A DNA stretch of 64,000 bases from Paenibacillus aurantius (GTDB lineage Bacteria > Bacillota > Bacilli > Paenibacillales > NBRC-103111). Numbering within the stretch: the first letter of the stretch is position 1; every line of letters starts with the position of its first letter. Below are positions 49,039 through 58,402 of this stretch, in pieces. The position numbers and the translations under genes are program-made. Location: the NCBI RefSeq assembly GCF_032268605.1, contig NZ_CP130318.1, positions 3,072,001 through 3,136,000 on the forward strand, read 5' to 3'. A model generated the notes under the pieces. That model worked only from the letters and a program-made list of their open reading frames with translations. It did not search any database and was not told the origin of the DNA.

Positions 49039-49755
49039 TTATCTTATCGTGCGGTCGGCATACTTTTCGTAGTTGTCCGTTACCCCCAAGGCCAGACTCC
49101 CTTTCCTATAGAAGTCGTCGCCGACCCTCCAGGTGTGGCTCTGTTTGTCTCTTCTGCGCATATAAACGTAATTATAAGGCGAGGTAGCGTAAGTCTTATA
49201 CCCTTTCTTTCGGCAATCGATCAAAAATCTCACATCCTCGCCGATGGAACGGTCGGCAAATCGTACACGGGCGAGTACCCGTCTCCTGAATAATATGGTA
49301 CCTCCCTGAACCAGCAGGGAAACCTTGTCTTTCTCTCCGGGTGACCTAAGGAGGAGCCTTTTGGCAGCGGCCAGGTAAACCAGGCAGGAATGCTTTCCGA
49401 CCACGTCGCTTTTCGTCCGATAGAGAGCTTTCACCTGCTCCTTCAAGTAATACGGCGAGTAATAGTCATCATCATCAAACTTGGCGATTAACGGGTATCG
49501 AGCTTTGGCAATGCCGCAGTTTAAGCATTGGCCTAATGATATGGTTTCGGGAACTTGATACACCCTCACATCATCATATTTCCGGGTTACGGCCTGATAC
49601 AGGCTTAGCTTCATGCTGTCTTTGTTGAGGATAAGAATAAGCTCTTTCTTTCGGTACCGCTGGTTTCGATAGTTGGCGAGAATGTTTCCAATGAATTCCG
49701 GACGATTGGTACAGACCACAATCGAGACTCCGTCAGCAGCCGCTGCTCCGGCCAA
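49039..49755 (-). CDS. Family 2 glycosyltransferase (CgeD-like)
   Basis: 238 residues, GT-A fold: VSIVVCTNRPEFIGNILANYRNQRYRKKELILILN, LGQCLNCGIAKARYPLIAKFDDDDYYSPYYL with the metal-binding DDDD, and VQGGTILFRRRVLARVRFADRSIGEDVRFLIDCRKKGYKTY near 165-190. Start is TTG at 49755, seven bases after AAAGGGGGG. The closest type I know is CgeD, which helps glycosylate the spore surface; an exported polysaccharide is also possible. It is the last gene of the large saccharide operon, 13 bases after GH97. Confidence 0.85.
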   Translation of the reverse strand: MAGAAAADGVSIVVCTNRPEFIGNILANYRNQRYRKKELILILNKDSMKLSLYQAVTRKYDDVRVYQVPETISLGQCLNCGIAKARYPLIAKFDDDDYYSPYYLKEQVKALYRTKSDVVGKHSCLVYLAAAKRLLLRSPGEKDKVSLLVQGGTILFRRRVLARVRFADRSIGEDVRFLIDCRKKGYKTYATSPYNYVYMRRRDKQSHTWRVGDDFYRKGSLALGVTDNYEKYADRTIR

Positions 49756-49768
49756 AAGCGTCCCCCCT

Positions 49769-51643
49769 TTAGCTTCGGTCTTTCATAATATGTCCCTCCG
49801 CTACACTGGTGAACATGGCCACATAGCCGCCGTTTGGCTCCAGTCTTATAGTCGTCAATGCAGAAGGCGGGACCACCTCACGCACGGTGCGTTCCAATCC
49901 CGGCCGCTCTCTTCGATCGGTGATCTCCGTTACCTCATACCTTGTCTTGTCTTCCAGGAAGGATAACGAAAGTCGCTCCAACACGACCTCTTCCGGTTTG
50001 CCGTTCAGTATACCAAGGAACCAGATGCCCCCCCTCCGCCGGGCAAAGACAGCCAGCTCGCCAATGACGCTTGGTTCCAGAACCCTGGTTTCCTCCCATA
50101 CCGAAGGAATCGCTTTGAGCACGTCAAGCCCTGCCCGAACCGATTCTTCTTCCAAGAGATAAGCCGGGTTCTCGGCGACAACTTGAAGCGGCGAGGTAAA
50201 GACAACCATCGTCGCCAGCTGATGGGCATACGTGGTCTCTCCCCGGTTGGAAAATCCTAAAGGCGTGTAGTCACCATGACCGGCGAGGAACCGGGTAAAC
50301 GGCAGCGCGGCATTGTGCCAGGCGGGAATGGGGCCTTCTTTCATCTTGTTCAGCTCCAGCCCTCGGATCCCTTCTCTCGATATTTCATTGGGATAAGTCC
50401 GCGACTCACCGGTCGGCTTTGAGATCCCATGGAAATTTATCATCAGCCTCCGTTCGGCTGCCTTTTCAAGTGCGGCTATTTGAAAATCGATGGCGGCTTT
50501 CGATTCGTTATCGATGAAATCGATTTTTAAGCCTGCCGCCCCGGCATACCGGGCTTTATCGAAAAATTCGCGCATCGCTCTCCAGTCGTCCTGCGGGTCA
50601 TTAATTTCACCGGATCTTTTCCAAACAAAGACGCCGATGTCTTTGCTTCCCGCATAGGCGGTCAGCTTCTGCAGCTCTTCCCATGGATTCTCCCATGCTT
50701 CCCAGCCCTCGTCGATGGTCGTATATTCGAAACCCAGACGGTCCGCGAATTCGATCATCTCCCGTTCTTGTTCGGGTGTGCCGGTTCCGAGACTCCACCA
50801 GCGCCATACGGAGCGTCCCGGCCGGATGTAACTCGTATCCTGGAACAGCTTCTCGGAGGGAGGGGGATTTAGGCTTGTGATCAAATCACTATTCACGAGA
50901 CCGTTTAAGTCCGAGCTCACGATCGTAACGCGCCAAGGGGTCGTGAACGGGCCTTTCACCGTAAAACCTCTTTCCGCTTCGGTAAAATGAACCTTAACCG
51001 ATCGGTTCCCGACTGCTTCGAGACGCATGCCGCTGTAGCCATACAAGGCGGCCTCCACGATAGCGGCATAGCCGCCTTGGTCTGGAAGCTCCACCACGAG
51101 AGGGGTACCTTGAACGGGACCTTGGCTGGATATGGTAATAAGCTCGTCGGCGTCGACACGGATCCATTCGCCGGCATAGCTCTTAAGCTTCCATGCGTTG
51201 TTTCGCTCGAACAGCCATACGAGGCTGCCCGGAGGGAGGCTCCAGCTGGAAGCCTCCTCTTGGATGAGGATGCTCCCTTCCACGTGAAGCTCGTACCGGA
51301 AAGCGAATCCGTCATCATAAGCTCTTGCATGCAGCCCGTATTTCCATTCGCTGGAGCCATGCCGCAGCATCAGGATGGCTTCCTGGCCATGATTTACCGC
51401 GTTGGTATGCCCTCCTCGAGTCTCATAGGTCTCTAAGACAGTCCTCTGATGAACGGCTTCTACGAGGAGTTTTCCTCCCAGGTCTACCCCATCCGCGGTT
51501 AGACCCATATCCGATTCCTCCAGGATAACCGTATTATTTCTTCTTATTTTGTACTTCAGCCGCCCCTCTGGAGTAAGTCGGATGGACGCCGTCAGGCCTC
51601 CATTCGGACTTCTAAGGACCCATGAGCTGTCGCCGCTGTTCAT
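49769..51643 (-). CDS. Glycoside hydrolase family 97
   Basis: 624 residues from the ATG at 51643 with AAAGGAG upstream; the longer frame to 51811 overlaps the previous gene. N-terminal beta-super-sandwich (LRSPNGGLTASIRLTPEGRLKYKIRRNNTVILEESDMGL), then a catalytic barrel with EYTTIDEGWEAWENPW, AGLKIDFIDNESKAAIDFQ and LMINFHGISKPTGESRTYPNEISREGIRGLELN, and a beta domain at the end. GH97 comprises alpha-glucosidases and alpha-galactosidases. No signal peptide was seen, so it acts on imported oligosaccharides. Confidence 0.84.
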   Translation of the reverse strand: MNSGDSSWVLRSPNGGLTASIRLTPEGRLKYKIRRNNTVILEESDMGLTADGVDLGGKLLVEAVHQRTVLETYETRGGHTNAVNHGQEAILMLRHGSSEWKYGLHARAYDDGFAFRYELHVEGSILIQEEASSWSLPPGSLVWLFERNNAWKLKSYAGEWIRVDADELITISSQGPVQGTPLVVELPDQGGYAAIVEAALYGYSGMRLEAVGNRSVKVHFTEAERGFTVKGPFTTPWRVTIVSSDLNGLVNSDLITSLNPPPSEKLFQDTSYIRPGRSVWRWWSLGTGTPEQEREMIEFADRLGFEYTTIDEGWEAWENPWEELQKLTAYAGSKDIGVFVWKRSGEINDPQDDWRAMREFFDKARYAGAAGLKIDFIDNESKAAIDFQIAALEKAAERRLMINFHGISKPTGESRTYPNEISREGIRGLELNKMKEGPIPAWHNAALPFTRFLAGHGDYTPLGFSNRGETTYAHQLATMVVFTSPLQVVAENPAYLLEEESVRAGLDVLKAIPSVWEETRVLEPSVIGELAVFARRRGGIWFLGILNGKPEEVVLERLSLSFLEDKTRYEVTEITDRRERPGLERTVREVVPPSALTTIRLEPNGGYVAMFTSVAEGHIMKDRS

Positions 51644-51675
51644 ATAGTAACCGTCTCCTTTACGAATAGTACGGT

Positions 51676-51705
51676 AAAAAGCCGGCCGGCGGGATGCCGG
51701 CCAGC
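51676..51705 (-). terminator. Terminator between the large secreted protein and GH97
   Basis: GCTGGCCGGC / GCCGGCCGGC (51705-51696 and 51690-51681) with loop ATCCC and then five T on the minus strand. It may reduce rather than abolish read-through to GH97. Confidence 0.8.
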
Positions 51706-51719
51706 TCTCTAACGTTCCT

Positions 51720-54700
51720 TTATGGCCCTTCCAGCAGAACATCTGCCGCTTGGTACAAAAGCGAAGCGGCTTCGTGTGTGATTTGTCCGTCGGTCTCCAA
51801 GGATGCCACATGCTGCTTGAAGGCCCGGTACTGTTCGTGAAGCGCCTGCTTCTCTAAGGAATTGGCGATCCCGTCCGTCCCGATCCAGCCCTGCTCCCTA
51901 AGCAGGTTTACCAGCTTTTGCAGGCTATTGTTGTCCTGGATGGCGGTAACGAATACCGTCCAGGTTTTCGTTAATCCGTTTTCAGCCCGGATTCTATAGT
52001 GTACCGGATCGCTGTAGTCGGCGGGTCCCGTAGGGGTAAGAAGCGACGCTCCCTCGGACAAGCTAACGGTAGGACTTAAACTCGTGAGATCAGAACCATA
52101 GACTATCGAAACGACGGTTTTCTGTTCGGTTGAGATAAACGCATTCCCGATTTGATCCTTCACTTGGAAGCCTGTAATATCCGTGCCGGCGGCAAAGGGC
52201 TTTAACCGCTTCTCTGAGGAAGTGCGTACCGTTCCGTCTTTTCCATACACATCAAAGTAGAAACGGAACGGGGCATCGGATTCCACCTTGACGGTAAACT
52301 CATAAGGATAGGTGGCCTTTTGCGTTACCTGCCATTCCCCATCTCCAATACGATAGTGCAGCGAGACATGATCGGTTGTGTCCGGCATATCTGTCACATA
52401 AGTATACGCGTGGTAGAACGTTGGATTCGTCTGCAGCACCGCCCCTGCCCCGAAATCGGCGCCGCCCGCCGCCTGAACAACGGTTTCGCCGACTGGACGT
52501 GTCATCTCCTGCGAGGAATCGATTGCCGCGAAGGCCGGCGCCTTCACCTCCGGTTGATTCATGACCAGTCCGACCAATCCATGGGCGGGAACCGTGAGGG
52601 TAACCGCTCCGCCGGATACCGTCACAGTCGAGGCGTTGCCTTGGGCGTCATACAATGTTGCGTTCCCCTCCAGCAGCGCTCCCCCCAAAGCCTCCCCAAA
52701 ATGAACGGTTGTCGTGATGGCCGCCGACTCTTCATTCATCAGCGCGACACCAAAGGCTCCGTCCTTGCGGGCCGCCAGCCAATCGATCTGGATGTTATCT
52801 GTCGTCACAAGCCCGCGCTTCAGCCAAGGCCACATTCCCGTCTCACCGAAAAATTTGCCCGGCTCGCTTCCGAACTGGCGGTTGTTGAAGTAAGCGTACC
52901 CTTGCTGGCGCAGGAACGGGAAGTCGATCTGCCCGTCAGACCAATTCCAAGCCTGCGCGAACAAGTAATCCGTCAGCATGCCATAATAGACCGGGATATG
53001 ATGATAATAGATGCTCGTAAGATCGGGTCCCACATAAGGGAACTCCGCCGATTTCTGGTGCATCATATATTGATTTTGATAATAGCCCGGGTAATTGGCG
53101 CCCCTGCCGAGAACGGCATTTCGGGCATACATCTCGAACGTATCGTCACCGGTCCATTTCGCCAGGCGCATTAAATCGGGTGCCCAGTTCGACATGGTAA
53201 TGAAGCCGGAGTCGGTTCCCATAAACGTGCTTGCCTGTTCTACTCCTAGGCCGACGGGAGAAGGCATCCAGGCCGGAACCGTAACGTCCTGTAGATCGGC
53301 CAATTTCTCAGGATAACCCAACCGGTCCGAATATTCTCCCTTCCACCAGAAGTTCGCATTATTCAGGAATCCTCTCTCCCGGATCGCATCGGCATCGATC
53401 GTCAATTCCCCTTCCGGAACCGGGAAGGTCCGAAGCGTTGTCATCAGCATACGGGCCGATTGCGCCGCTCCATCCAAATATTTCGTCTCTCCGCTGATTT
53501 CATACAGATCCAGCAGAGCATTTAGATTCGGATAATAGCTCATGTAGATAAAGCTACCAAAATCAGGCAGGGTTCCTGGAGCAGCATAGACGACGTTCTG
53601 TAAGTATTGATCGGCCGCGGCTTTTGCCTTATCGAGATAAGCCGAATTCCCCGTGTACCGGTACATCCAGACATCGTCCGACCAGGCAGGGGCATTGCCG
53701 GCTGTTCCTTTAACGCCATTGTCAATGCCAACTTGCCGGAAGGCCGGGGATAGACCCTGGGTCATCTCGAACAAGCCGCCAAAGACACTGGTTCCGAAGC
53801 CCCCTATCGGCGACCCGATCGGGAGGGGATTGGGGAACGTTAAGGCTTGATGAGCTTCCGTATTGCCTTTGGACGTGAAATGCTGGTTCTTCCGGGTAAG
53901 CATCGAGGCCAGCGTCGGCAGAACCCGGCGTTCGTAGATAGCCGGATCTTCAGTCAACAGGTAAGCCTGCATGGTGGCGAGGGGATTGCTGGTGGTCACA
54001 ACATTTTGGCCTTCCATGTTATAATGGCCCAACATATCCGAATCCCAGCCGCCGTAGTTATCGTCCATCATCAAGTCTTGAACGTTCAGGATAGTATCAG
54101 TCAAGGACGATTCCACGTTTTTGCGGTAATCCTCCAGGCCAAGAATATCTTGCGTCACATGCTGATACGTTTCGTACCAGCCTTGAAGCCGGGTCACGGG
54201 GCGATACGTAAAAGTGAAGGTTTCTCCTTGCGCCAGCTGGGAGTCCGGCAGTCCGAGCAGCGGGGCAAACAAGGAAGGCTGCACGCCGCGGTTTCTTCCC
54301 ATGATCCCAAGGCCGAATTCTGAGTTGTCGTCGTACGCCCACCGAGGCTTAAGCGACTCAGGATCCGGGACGACGGCGTAGGTCACTTCCATCCCGTTCG
54401 CCAGCTGAGGCTTACCGGATAAGGTCATGGAACTTGACGCGCTGGAAGAGGTTTGTTCCGTATTGAGTACCGGATCCTCGGGCATTCTCTTGCCGTGATA
54501 ACGGAACGGATTAAGCAAATAATCGACATCCTCCAAGCGCTGCTCCGTCCCGTTAAACATTCCGATGCTGTAGGCACCAGGCTGTTTGGCATGCAGCTTC
54601 AGGGTCACAACCGGTTCCATGGCGTCGTCCGGCAAGCTCCATTCCGCTTCCAGACGGGCCCTGTCATTCTCTGCCACGAGCACCGCTCCGTCTGAACCAA

Positions 54701-56675
54701 GGGGGGATACCGAAGACGGAATCATCCACTGGGGCAATCCCCCTTCGAAGGCATTGACGGTCACGAGCCGGATTTCCTTGCCGCCATCTTCCACTTCCGT
54801 CGAGAAGATCGGACTTTGCTGGGCCATGCCGGCAGGCTCACTTTCCTCCCCATACAGAAGGAGATAGCCGAATTCGTCCGTTCGGGAATCGACCGGCACG
54901 AAGGTTCCGTTATGGTTCACATAGGTGCGTTTCTGTATGACGTTCCCTTGAGGAGTGGATACCTCATAAAATTCCACCCGTACATGGTCGTTTTCCAGGG
55001 TATGAACTTGAGAGGGTTCGGCACCGGTTTTTGCCCAGGTTGGGTAATCCAAACGATCCTGGAAAACATAACTCGGCTTCGCGATTTCCAATAGTTCCCG
55101 ATAGGTGCTTGGAGGTGTGAAGTTCAAGTCGTTCGTCAGAAAGATGCCGTCCGTCCGGGCATAATAGCCTGACGTATCATGAAGCTTCAGCACGTTCGTT
55201 CCGGGTGTCAGCTCGACTGTGCCGCCATCCTCCCATGCCCAGCCGTTGATGCCGTGCTTTCCGAAGGTTTTGGCCACCGGCTGCCCGTTCACATCCACAT
55301 TGAAGAAGCGGGTCCCCTGCCGTGCAGAAAAGTCACGGGATCGAACCCATATTTTATAGGTTCCGGAGATCGGCGCTTCAAACCGGGCGACGGCAGGTCT
55401 CGCTGTAGACGGATCGAACACGGCGTCATCGTCCTTCGTCATTCCGATCAGATTGACCGTGCCGAAGGCGGATTCATAGCCTTGAAGCGTCCAGGTACCG
55501 AACTCTTCGAAGCTTCCCGAGCGCAGGAACACTACGTCCGACGGCGGCGGGCCTTCCGATACCGGGCGGGATGCCGCCAGGTCAGTCTTCAGCGTGGCAT
55601 AGGTCTCGCTCGGGACGAACTCCGGGTCCGCTGTAAACAACAAGGCGGCCACACGGGGACCTGCTGCCGACGTGTCGGTAAGGGATAACGCCGCGGAGCC
55701 TGAAGCCAGGTTCACCCGGCCGCCTTTTTCCCACTTCCAGCCAGCTGTTCCGTGATCCCCTAGCGTTTCAGAGACGACCTGCCCGTTCACAGCTAAGGAG
55801 AAGTGTCCGCTTCCCGTCCCATTATCCCGGGTATACGCCCACACCGTATAGATGCCTGGCGTCTCTACCGTTAAAGACGCCTCTGCCGCCATCGCTGAGG
55901 CGGGTTGCCCGTCTTCTTTCCCTTTCAGCGCGACACCACGGAGCGCTTCCGTAGTACTATCAATCGTCCAGGTCCCCAATCGGCTCTCGAACTGCTCGGG
56001 GACTACGAAGTAATTAGAGAAATACCCGGGCATGTTGAAAATATACGGAACGTCTTCGTATGGCGAGAGTGGAGTCTTGGGCTGAGGAGACTCCAGCTGT
56101 GTCTTAAGCGTCGTATAGTTCTCATTGGGTACGAAGTTGGGATCCGTCGTCAGGACGATTCCATCCACCCTTGGATAGTAGGCGGAAATGTCCTGCAAAG
56201 CCACAGCCGCTTCGCCGGCGTTAAGTTTTACCCTTCCGCCTCTCTCCCACTTCCAGCCATGGAAGCCGTGGGCCCCAAACTTGTAAGGAAGCGTATACCC
56301 GTTGAAGCTCATCGTAAATTGCCTTTGTCCCGTAAAGGTGTTGAAATCCCGGGTGTGGGCCCATACATAATAGACGTCTGATGAGGCAATGGAGACGGAT
56401 GTGCTGGTGGGCCTCGTGGCGCTAACATTCCGGTCGGTGCGGCCGACCAACGTTTTCCCGCGCAGCGTTCCGTCTGAAGCCTGGATCAACCATGTGCCGA
56501 GGTTGGATTGGAAATGCTCCGGAACAAGGAAATAACGTTGATGATCGCCAGCTTGATTGGAAATGTTCGGCATATTTGTGATGACAGGTGTTTCTGCCTG
56601 TACCGAAGCGAACGGGGCGCTCAAGGAAATGATCAAGGTCCACAGCAACAAAAAGGACAGCCTTCTTCTCTTCAT
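51720..56675 (-). CDS. Large secreted multidomain protein, probable polysaccharide-degrading enzyme
   Basis: 1651 residues. Signal peptide 1-28 (MKRRRLSFLLLWTLIISLSAPFASVQA). Three related beta-sandwich modules follow at about 32-195, 205-370 and 380-535, each with a GTW opening, a GxHGxxGWKWExGG middle and an end like LTTDPNFVPNENYTTLK. The middle (about 560-1340) is a helix-rich, barrel-like catalytic region (YRYTGNSAYLDKAKAAADQYLQN, YEISGETKYLDGAAQSARMLM). The end holds a beta domain and a FIMAH-type module at about 1570-1650 (SLQKLVNLLREQGWIGTDGIANSLEKQAL). I cannot name the enzyme family; a lyase or hydrolase for complex polysaccharide is most likely, feeding the importer upstream. Confidence 0.75.
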   Translation of the reverse strand: MKRRRLSFLLLWTLIISLSAPFASVQAETPVITNMPNISNQAGDHQRYFLVPEHFQSNLGTWLIQASDGTLRGKTLVGRTDRNVSATRPTSTSVSIASSDVYYVWAHTRDFNTFTGQRQFTMSFNGYTLPYKFGAHGFHGWKWERGGRVKLNAGEAAVALQDISAYYPRVDGIVLTTDPNFVPNENYTTLKTQLESPQPKTPLSPYEDVPYIFNMPGYFSNYFVVPEQFESRLGTWTIDSTTEALRGVALKGKEDGQPASAMAAEASLTVETPGIYTVWAYTRDNGTGSGHFSLAVNGQVVSETLGDHGTAGWKWEKGGRVNLASGSAALSLTDTSAAGPRVAALLFTADPEFVPSETYATLKTDLAASRPVSEGPPPSDVVFLRSGSFEEFGTWTLQGYESAFGTVNLIGMTKDDDAVFDPSTARPAVARFEAPISGTYKIWVRSRDFSARQGTRFFNVDVNGQPVAKTFGKHGINGWAWEDGGTVELTPGTNVLKLHDTSGYYARTDGIFLTNDLNFTPPSTYRELLEIAKPSYVFQDRLDYPTWAKTGAEPSQVHTLENDHVRVEFYEVSTPQGNVIQKRTYVNHNGTFVPVDSRTDEFGYLLLYGEESEPAGMAQQSPIFSTEVEDGGKEIRLVTVNAFEGGLPQWMIPSSVSPLGSDGAVLVAENDRARLEAEWSLPDDAMEPVVTLKLHAKQPGAYSIGMFNGTEQRLEDVDYLLNPFRYHGKRMPEDPVLNTEQTSSSASSSMTLSGKPQLANGMEVTYAVVPDPESLKPRWAYDDNSEFGLGIMGRNRGVQPSLFAPLLGLPDSQLAQGETFTFTYRPVTRLQGWYETYQHVTQDILGLEDYRKNVESSLTDTILNVQDLMMDDNYGGWDSDMLGHYNMEGQNVVTTSNPLATMQAYLLTEDPAIYERRVLPTLASMLTRKNQHFTSKGNTEAHQALTFPNPLPIGSPIGGFGTSVFGGLFEMTQGLSPAFRQVGIDNGVKGTAGNAPAWSDDVWMYRYTGNSAYLDKAKAAADQYLQNVVYAAPGTLPDFGSFIYMSYYPNLNALLDLYEISGETKYLDGAAQSARMLMTTLRTFPVPEGELTIDADAIRERGFLNNANFWWKGEYSDRLGYPEKLADLQDVTVPAWMPSPVGLGVEQASTFMGTDSGFITMSNWAPDLMRLAKWTGDDTFEMYARNAVLGRGANYPGYYQNQYMMHQKSAEFPYVGPDLTSIYYHHIPVYYGMLTDYLFAQAWNWSDGQIDFPFLRQQGYAYFNNRQFGSEPGKFFGETGMWPWLKRGLVTTDNIQIDWLAARKDGAFGVALMNEESAAITTTVHFGEALGGALLEGNATLYDAQGNASTVTVSGGAVTLTVPAHGLVGLVMNQPEVKAPAFAAIDSSQEMTRPVGETVVQAAGGADFGAGAVLQTNPTFYHAYTYVTDMPDTTDHVSLHYRIGDGEWQVTQKATYPYEFTVKVESDAPFRFYFDVYGKDGTVRTSSEKRLKPFAAGTDITGFQVKDQIGNAFISTEQKTVVSIVYGSDLTSLSPTVSLSEGASLLTPTGPADYSDPVHYRIRAENGLTKTWTVFVTAIQDNNSLQKLVNLLREQGWIGTDGIANSLEKQALHEQYRAFKQHVASLETDGQITHEAASLLYQAADVLLEGP

Positions 56676-56728
56676 GCTAATTTAACCCTCCCTATCCTCA
56701 AAATCGGCTTGTTGCATGCTCAAACATG

Positions 56729-56769
56729 GCCGGCCGCAGCTTCTTTCGATTCTAGAAGCTGCGGCCGGC
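56729..56769 (-). other. Perfect 16-pair hairpin between binding protein and secreted enzyme genes
   Basis: GCCGGCCGCAGCTTCT (56729-56744) is the exact reverse complement of 56754-56769, with a nine-base loop. No clear T-run follows on the minus strand, so it fits an mRNA-stabilising hairpin after the binding-protein gene as well as a weak terminator. Confidence 0.8.
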
Positions 56770-56793
56770 GGCCTAATCTGCGCTGAAAGGATT

Positions 56794-58341
56794 TTACTTT
56801 TGAGTGCTGGCGATATAGTCGTTCATCTGCTTGACATATTCCTTGCCGCCTTTTTCATACCACTGAGCGAGAAGCTTGTCGAAATCGCTGACCGGCAGCT
56901 CCCCGATCATGATTTTCGTTATGGTTTCATCCCAGATCAGCTTGAAATCCATAAACTTCGGTTCCTTCGCTGCGGGTGGAATGTAGCCTTGATCCAAGGA
57001 GAAAGCAACCGTCTCAATCGACCGGTCTACCCATGGCTTGACTTTGTTCCGGGTGGCCTCATCCAGTTTGGCGTCAATAAAGAAGTCTCCGTCATTCGCT
57101 CTTCTGACGATGGATTTTCTCCATGGAGCGCTAACCCCGTCGATGTACTTCCGCTGTCCGTTCTCTTTGTTGTATTCGACGCCCTCCACGCCGTACTTCA
57201 CCATATCGAAGCCTTCGTCCGATAGCAGCCAATCGAGTACTTGAAGGGCCCGGTCCGGATGCTTCGCGTTGTTCGTTACCCCCCAGACACCGAAGATCGC
57301 CGTACCGTAGGAGACCCCCTTCAGCTGGCCCTGTTTATCCTTGATGAAGATATAAGAAATCTCCGTGTTCGGATTGAGCTCCTTCCCTTTCTTCTCTGCG
57401 CCGGGAGCATTCCCCGCAAATTCGTAGCGGATACCGGTCATCCCGCGTTGAAAACGGTCTATCGAAGCGTTCCGGTCGATGACGGCCGAATCCGGATCGA
57501 CCAGCTTTTCCTTGAACGCCATCTGGGTATAGGCGAGTACGTCTTTGTATACGGTGGAATTCTTGTCATACATCGGCGTCATGTAGGCATACTCTCCCCC
57601 ATTCGTCTTCTGCCAGCCCAAGTTGCCGAATTGGGAAGAAAGAATGGGGTCGATCATCTTCGTCGTGTTTAAGTACCCCGCAAATCCGAACGTATCGTTC
57701 TTGCCGTTCTTGTCAGGATCGTTAAAGGTAAACTTGCGCATGATGTCCGTAAACTGCTCGATTGTCACTTCCCGGTTAGCCGGCATCTGAAATCCGATGT
57801 TCTTCAGCCAGTCTTCGCGGATTATAAAACCGTCGTTCCGTGCGACAGACGTGCGGGGAACCCCATAAATCTTCCCGTCACGTTTCGTTTCGAGCGCTTC
57901 CCAAGAGACATCGTACGTATATTTCTTGATGTTGGGCAGCTGATCCAGATACTTGTTAACGGGAATAACCACCCCTTCGTCAACGGCATTCAGGAACGAT
58001 TCGTCCGTTTCGGACGGAAACATGACAAGATCGGCATAATCTCCGGACACGAGCGACAGCTGCAGCTGCTCTTTATATCCGCTCGACGGAGGGACGATCC
58101 ATTTCAGCTCAACATTGAGTGCTTTCTCGAGCTTGTCGAATATAGCCTTGTCGGCCGGCGCAATGTCGGCTGACGAGAAGTTAGCCATAATCTTAATCGT
58201 GACCTTCTCCTTCGGTCCGGCGGATCCATCCGGACTCGTCTTTGGAGCGTCGCCTCCTGAGCTGCTGCCAGAGCAAGCCGCCAGCGCAAGCAGGGCCGTG
58301 GTCATCCCTAAGCCGATCATACCTCTGAATGAACGCTTCAT
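56794..58341 (-). CDS. Sugar ABC transporter substrate-binding lipoprotein (LplA/YtcQ-type)
   Basis: 515 residues. Lipoprotein signal with lipobox LAAC at Cys23 followed by a Ser/Gly-rich linker. The rest follows the family of large binding proteins used by LplB/LplC permeases: VSGDYADLVMFPSETDESFLNAVDEGVVIPVNKYLDQLPNIKKYTYDVSWEALETKRDGKIYGVPRTSVARNDGFIIREDWLKNIGF. It presents a complex oligosaccharide to the permeases. GAGGGGAG precedes the ATG. Confidence 0.92.
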   Translation of the reverse strand: MKRSFRGMIGLGMTTALLALAACSGSSSGGDAPKTSPDGSAGPKEKVTIKIMANFSSADIAPADKAIFDKLEKALNVELKWIVPPSSGYKEQLQLSLVSGDYADLVMFPSETDESFLNAVDEGVVIPVNKYLDQLPNIKKYTYDVSWEALETKRDGKIYGVPRTSVARNDGFIIREDWLKNIGFQMPANREVTIEQFTDIMRKFTFNDPDKNGKNDTFGFAGYLNTTKMIDPILSSQFGNLGWQKTNGGEYAYMTPMYDKNSTVYKDVLAYTQMAFKEKLVDPDSAVIDRNASIDRFQRGMTGIRYEFAGNAPGAEKKGKELNPNTEISYIFIKDKQGQLKGVSYGTAIFGVWGVTNNAKHPDRALQVLDWLLSDEGFDMVKYGVEGVEYNKENGQRKYIDGVSAPWRKSIVRRANDGDFFIDAKLDEATRNKVKPWVDRSIETVAFSLDQGYIPPAAKEPKFMDFKLIWDETITKIMIGELPVSDFDKLLAQWYEKGGKEYVKQMNDYIASTQK

Positions 58342-58402
58342 TGCCGTACTCCCCTCAATCTTTTTTTTCTATAACAAAGGCATGGCCTCTATTACCGAAT
58401 CG

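Noticed and set aside
54097-54342. Minus-strand frame inside the 1651-residue gene
   Set aside because: Shadow frame of the large gene, without start signal.
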